DNA of 8,304 bases. Source: Acidobacteriota bacterium. Its GTDB lineage: Bacteria > Acidobacteriota > Holophagae > Holophagales > Holophagaceae. This document shows, in pieces, positions 5,407-8,304 of the stretch; position 1 is the first letter of the stretch; each line of letters starts with the position of its first letter. The notes under the pieces were generated by a model. It was not told the origin of the DNA. It saw only the letters and a list, made by a program, of their open reading frames with translations, and did not search any database. The position numbers and the translations under genes were made by a program. The DNA lies in the NCBI GenBank assembly GCA_021778785.1, contig JAJYBX010000065.1, positions 1-8,304 on the forward strand, written 5' to 3'.

Positions 5407-8304
5407 CTACATATTCCGGCGATACTGCCCGCCGACTTCGTAGAGGGCGCTGCTGATCTGGCCCAGGCTGCAGACCTTGGCGGCCTCCAGCAGTTCCTCG
5501 AAGAGGTTGCCGCCGGCGCGGGCCACCTCCTTGAGCCGAACCAGGGTGGCGGGGGCGCGGTCGGCGTTGCGGGCGTGGAAGGCGGCGAGGTTGTCGATCT
5601 GCTGGCGCTTCTCCGCCTCGGTGCTGCGGATGAGCTCGATGGCGCCCATTTCGGCCGGGGCCGGGTTGAGGAAGGTGTTCACGCCCACGATGGGGAGCTC
5701 CCCGCTGTGCTTGAGGTGCTCGTAGTGCATGGACTCTTCCTGGATCTTGCCGCGCTGGTACATGGTCTCCATGGCCCCCAGCACGCCGCCGCGGTCGGAG
5801 AGGCGCCGGAACTCGGCCAGCACCGCCTCCTCCACCAGCTCCGTCATCTGCTCGATGAGGAAGGCGCCCTGGAGCGGGTTCTCGTTCTTCGCCTGGCCCA
5901 GCTCGCGGTTGATGATGAGCTGGATGGCGATGGCCCGCCGCACGCTCTCCTCCGTGGGCGTGGTGATCGCCTCGTCGTAGGCGTTGGTGTGCAGGCTGTT
6001 GCAGTTGTCGTAGATGGCGTAGAGGGCCTGCAGGGTGGTGCGGATGTCGTTGAAGTCGATCTCCTGGGCGTGCAGGGAGCGGCCCGAGGTCTGGATGTGG
6101 TACTTCAGCTTCTGGCTGCGGTCGTTGGCGCCGTACTTCTCCTTCATGGCCACGGACCAGATGCGGCGGGCCACGCGGCCGATGACGCTGTACTCGGGAT
6201 CCAGGCCGTTGCTGAAGAAGAAGGAGAGGTTCGGCGCGAAGTCGTCGATGTGCATCCCGCGGGACAGGTAGTACTCGACGAAGGTGAAGCCGTTGGCCAG
6301 GGTGAAGGCCAGCTGGGTGATGGGGTTCGCGCCCGCCTCGGCGATGTGGTAGCCGCTGATGCTCACGGAGTAGAAATTGCGGACCTTCTCCTGGATGAAG
6401 GTCTGCTGGATGTCGCCCATGACCTTCAGGCTGAACTCCGTGCTGAAGATGCAGGTGTTCTGGGCCTGGTCCTCCTTGAGGATGTCGGCCTGCACCGTGC
6501 CTCGCACCGACTGCAGGGCCTCGGCCTTGAGCTTTGCGTAGACGTCCGCCGGCAGCACCTCGTCGGCGGTGGCGCCCAGCAGGGCCAGGCCCAGCCCACC
6601 GTTCCCCTCGGGCAGGGATCCGGCATAGCGGGGGCGCGCAAGGCCCTTGGCGGCGTAGCGCGCATCGATCTTCGCCTGGGCCGCTTCCAGCTGGCCGTGC
6701 TCCTTCAGCCAGCCCTCGGCCCGCTGGTCGATGGCGGCGTTGAGGAAGAAGGCCAGCATGGTGGGCGCGGGCCCGTTGATGGTCATGCTCACGCTGGTGG
6801 TGGGGCAGAGGAGGTCGAAGCCGGAATAGAGCTTCTTGGCGTCATCCACGGTGCAGATGGAGACGCCGCTGTTGCCGATCTTCCCGTAGATGTCGGGACG
6901 GACGTGGGGGTCCTCGCCGTAGAGGGTGACGCTGTCGAAGGCCGTGCTGAGGCGCACGGCCGGCTGGCCCTTGCTCACGTAGTGGAAGCGCTTGTTCGTG
7001 CGCTCCGGCGTGCCCTCGCCCGCGAACATGCGGGTGGGATCCTCCCCGGCGCGCTTGTACTCGAAGACCCCTGCGGTGTAGGGGAAGCGGCCCGGCAGAT
7101 TCTCCAGCAGCTGCCAGCGGAGCAGCTCGCCCCAGCCCGAGTAGGGCGGCAGGGCCACCTTGGGCACTAGGGAGCCGCTGAGGGAGGCCGTGTAGTTCGC
7201 GGCGCGGATCTCCTTGCCCCGCACCACGTAGATGTTCTCGGGCTCGGTGTAGCTGCGCTTCAGCTCGGACCAGTCGTGGATGAGCCGGCGGCTCTCGCCG
7301 TGCAGCTCGCCCAGGTGCTCCTGGTACCGCTGGCGGAGGAGCAGGATGGCGGCGCCCTGGTCGCCCTCGCCGGCCTCCGTGAGGTGGGCCGCATCGTAGA
7401 AGGCCCCCGCGGGCGGCACATGGTCGCCCAGGCTGGTCAGGCTGGTCCACAGCGCGTGGGCCAGCTCGGCGGTCTCCGCCTGGCGGCGCGCCCAGGCCTT
7501 GTAGCCCTGCACCGTGTCGGCGATCTCCGCCAGGTAGCGCACCTTGTCGGGGGGGATGATGGCGGCGCGGCGGGGCCCGCCGGGCTCCGCCTCCAGCTTC
7601 GGCTCCCAGGCCAGGCCGGTCTTGGCGGCCAGGGCCTTCACCAGGTTCACGAAGAGCCAGTTGGTGGCGGGATCGTTGAACTGGCTGGCGCAGGTGGCGT
7701 AGACCGGCATCTCCTCGGGAGCCTGGCCGAAGCGCTTGTGGGCCCGCTGGTACTGCTTGCGCACGTCGCGGAGGGCATCCTCGGCGCCGCGCTTGTCGGC
7801 CTTGTTCAGCACGACGAGATCGGCGAAGTCCAGCATGTCGATCTTCTCGAGCTGACTGGCGGCGCCGTACTCCGGCGTCATCACGTACATGGACAGGTCC
7901 ACCATGTCCGCGATCTCGCTGTCGCTCTGGCCGATGCCCGCGGTCTCCACGATCACCAGGTCGCAACCCTCGGCCTTGGCGGCGGAGATGCTCGAAACCA
8001 GGGCCTCGCTGGTGGCGCGGTGGGCGGCGCTGCGCGTGGCCAGGCTGCGCATGAAGACGCGGGGGCCCAGCTCCGGGTGGTAGAGGGCGTTCATGCGGAT
8101 GCGGTCGCCCAGCAGCGCCCCGCCCGTCTTGCGCTTGGAGGGGTCCACGCTGAGCACCGCCACCCGCTTGTCCGGGAAGTCCACGAGGAAGCGCCGCAGC
8201 AGCTCGTCGATAAGGGAGGACTTGCCGGCCCCGCCGGTGCCCGTGATGCCGAGGAAGGAAACCGTCTTCGCGGGCTTTTCAAACAGACCCGCGCCGCCGA
8301 GCTC
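5407..8304 (-). CDS. icmF: Fused isobutyryl-CoA mutase IcmF (G-protein and mutase domains; N-terminus beyond window)
   Basis: This B12-dependent enzyme interconverts isobutyryl-CoA and n-butyryl-CoA by carbon-skeleton rearrangement, with a built-in G-protein chaperone. About 965 residues are visible. The frame is open to the right edge, and the GTG at 8184 is an internal Val. Residue numbers here count from the edge. The MeaB-like GTPase domain has P-loop GTGGAGKSS (22-30), switch region [15 protein letters not shown] (54-68), ETAGIGQSD (120-128) and NKADK (167-171). A linker of roughly 130 residues leads to the mutase TIM barrel from about 390, with [29 protein letters not shown] and [15 protein letters not shown]. 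At the two sites that distinguish substrates, Phe427 and Gln615 replace the Tyr89 and Arg207 of methylmalonyl-CoA mutase, matching isobutyryl-CoA mutase. Family members are about 1,090 residues, so roughly 125 N-terminal residues (the B12-binding domain) are missing here. The C-terminus is complete (TAG at 5407-5409). Confidence 0.93.
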   Translation of the reverse strand, partial: ELGGAGLFEKPAKTVSFLGITGTGGAGKSSLIDELLRRFLVDFPDKRVAVLSVDPSKRKTGGALLGDRIRMNALYHPELGPRVFMRSLATRSAAHRATSEALVSSISAAKAEGCDLVIVETAGIGQSDSEIADMVDLSMYVMTPEYGAASQLEKIDMLDFADLVVLNKADKRGAEDALRDVRKQYQRAHKRFGQAPEEMPVYATCASQFNDPATNWLFVNLVKALAAKTGLAWEPKLEAEPGGPRRAAIIPPDKVRYLAEIADTVQGYKAWARRQAETAELAHALWTSLTSLGDHVPPAGAFYDAAHLTEAGEGDQGAAILLLRQRYQEHLGELHGESRRLIHDWSELKRSYTEPENIYVVRGKEIRAANYTASLSGSLVPKVALPPYSGWGELLRWQLLENLPGRFPYTAGVFEYKRAGEDPTRMFAGEGTPERTNKRFHYVSKGQPAVRLSTAFDSVTLYGEDPHVRPDIYGKIGNSGVSICTVDDAKKLYSGFDLLCPTTSVSMTINGPAPTMLAFFLNAAIDQRAEGWLKEHGQLEAAQAKIDARYAAKGLARPRYAGSLPEGNGGLGLALLGATADEVLPADVYAKLKAEALQSVRGTVQADILKEDQAQNTCIFSTEFSLKVMGDIQQTFIQEKVRNFYSVSISGYHIAEAGANPITQLAFTLANGFTFVEYYLSRGMHIDDFAPNLSFFFSNGLDPEYSVIGRVARRIWSVAMKEKYGANDRSQKLKYHIQTSGRSLHAQEIDFNDIRTTLQALYAIYDNCNSLHTNAYDEAITTPTEESVRRAIAIQLIINRELGQAKNENPLQGAFLIEQMTELVEEAVLAEFRRLSDRGGVLGAMETMYQRGKIQEESMHYEHLKHSGELPIVGVNTFLNPAPAEMGAIELIRSTEAEKRQQIDNLAAFHARNADRAPATLVRLKEVARAGGNLFEELLEAAKVCSLGQISSALYEVGGQYRRNM

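Noticed and set aside
4527..5456. 309-codon plus-strand open frame opposite the transglycosylase gene
   Set aside because: It is a shadow of the well-supported SLT gene, with low-complexity His/Gly/Val-rich translation and no recognisable domain.
5401..7170. 589-codon open frame on the plus strand, opposite icmF
   Set aside because: It lies wholly antisense to a clear IcmF. Its translation is a Val/Leu/Gly/His-rich string with no motifs, as expected from the complement of GC-biased codons.

Overview
This window is a GC-rich, gene-dense stretch of bacterial chromosome. Third codon positions are almost always G or C, intergenic gaps are short, and most genes start with ATG. No phylogenetic marker gene is present. 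The combination of very high GC, a fused isobutyryl-CoA mutase and small tandem-repeat units between genes would fit a Holophagae-type acidobacterium (Geothrix/Holophaga-like) or a delta-proteobacterial or myxobacterial lineage. This placement is a weak inference.

Left part, plus strand (1-3396): the window opens inside a large SNF2-family DNA translocase gene whose 5' end lies outside. Its stop overlaps the GTG start of a SWIM zinc-finger gene (GTGA overlap). The two form a tightly coupled pair of the kind seen elsewhere, such as B. subtilis ywqA/ywqB. A 47-bp gap containing three 7-bp repeat units follows, then a RidA-family enamine/imine deaminase that may be read from the same transcript.

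Middle (3397-4448): a 126-bp convergent gap holds a 9-bp tandem repeat and an inverted repeat. Next come an uncharacterised 157-residue protein on the minus strand and, divergent from it, a stand-alone histidine phosphotransfer (Hpt) protein on the plus strand.

Right part, minus strand (4455-8304): an exported SLT-type lytic transglycosylase converges on the Hpt gene with only 6 bp between the stops. Upstream of it, in the same orientation, is a very long gene running off the right edge. It encodes the G-protein (MeaB-like) and mutase domains of IcmF, the fused B12-dependent isobutyryl-CoA mutase. Its N-terminal B12-binding domain lies beyond the window.

Most of the genes look like housekeeping or accessory metabolism with no obvious joint pathway. 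I see no phage, transposon, CRISPR, rRNA or tRNA. I do not see convincing evidence of a new multi-gene system. The items most worth a second look are the SNF2/SWIM pair with an AT-hook-like motif, the duplicated motif flanking the transglycosylase domain, and the intergenic repeat units.
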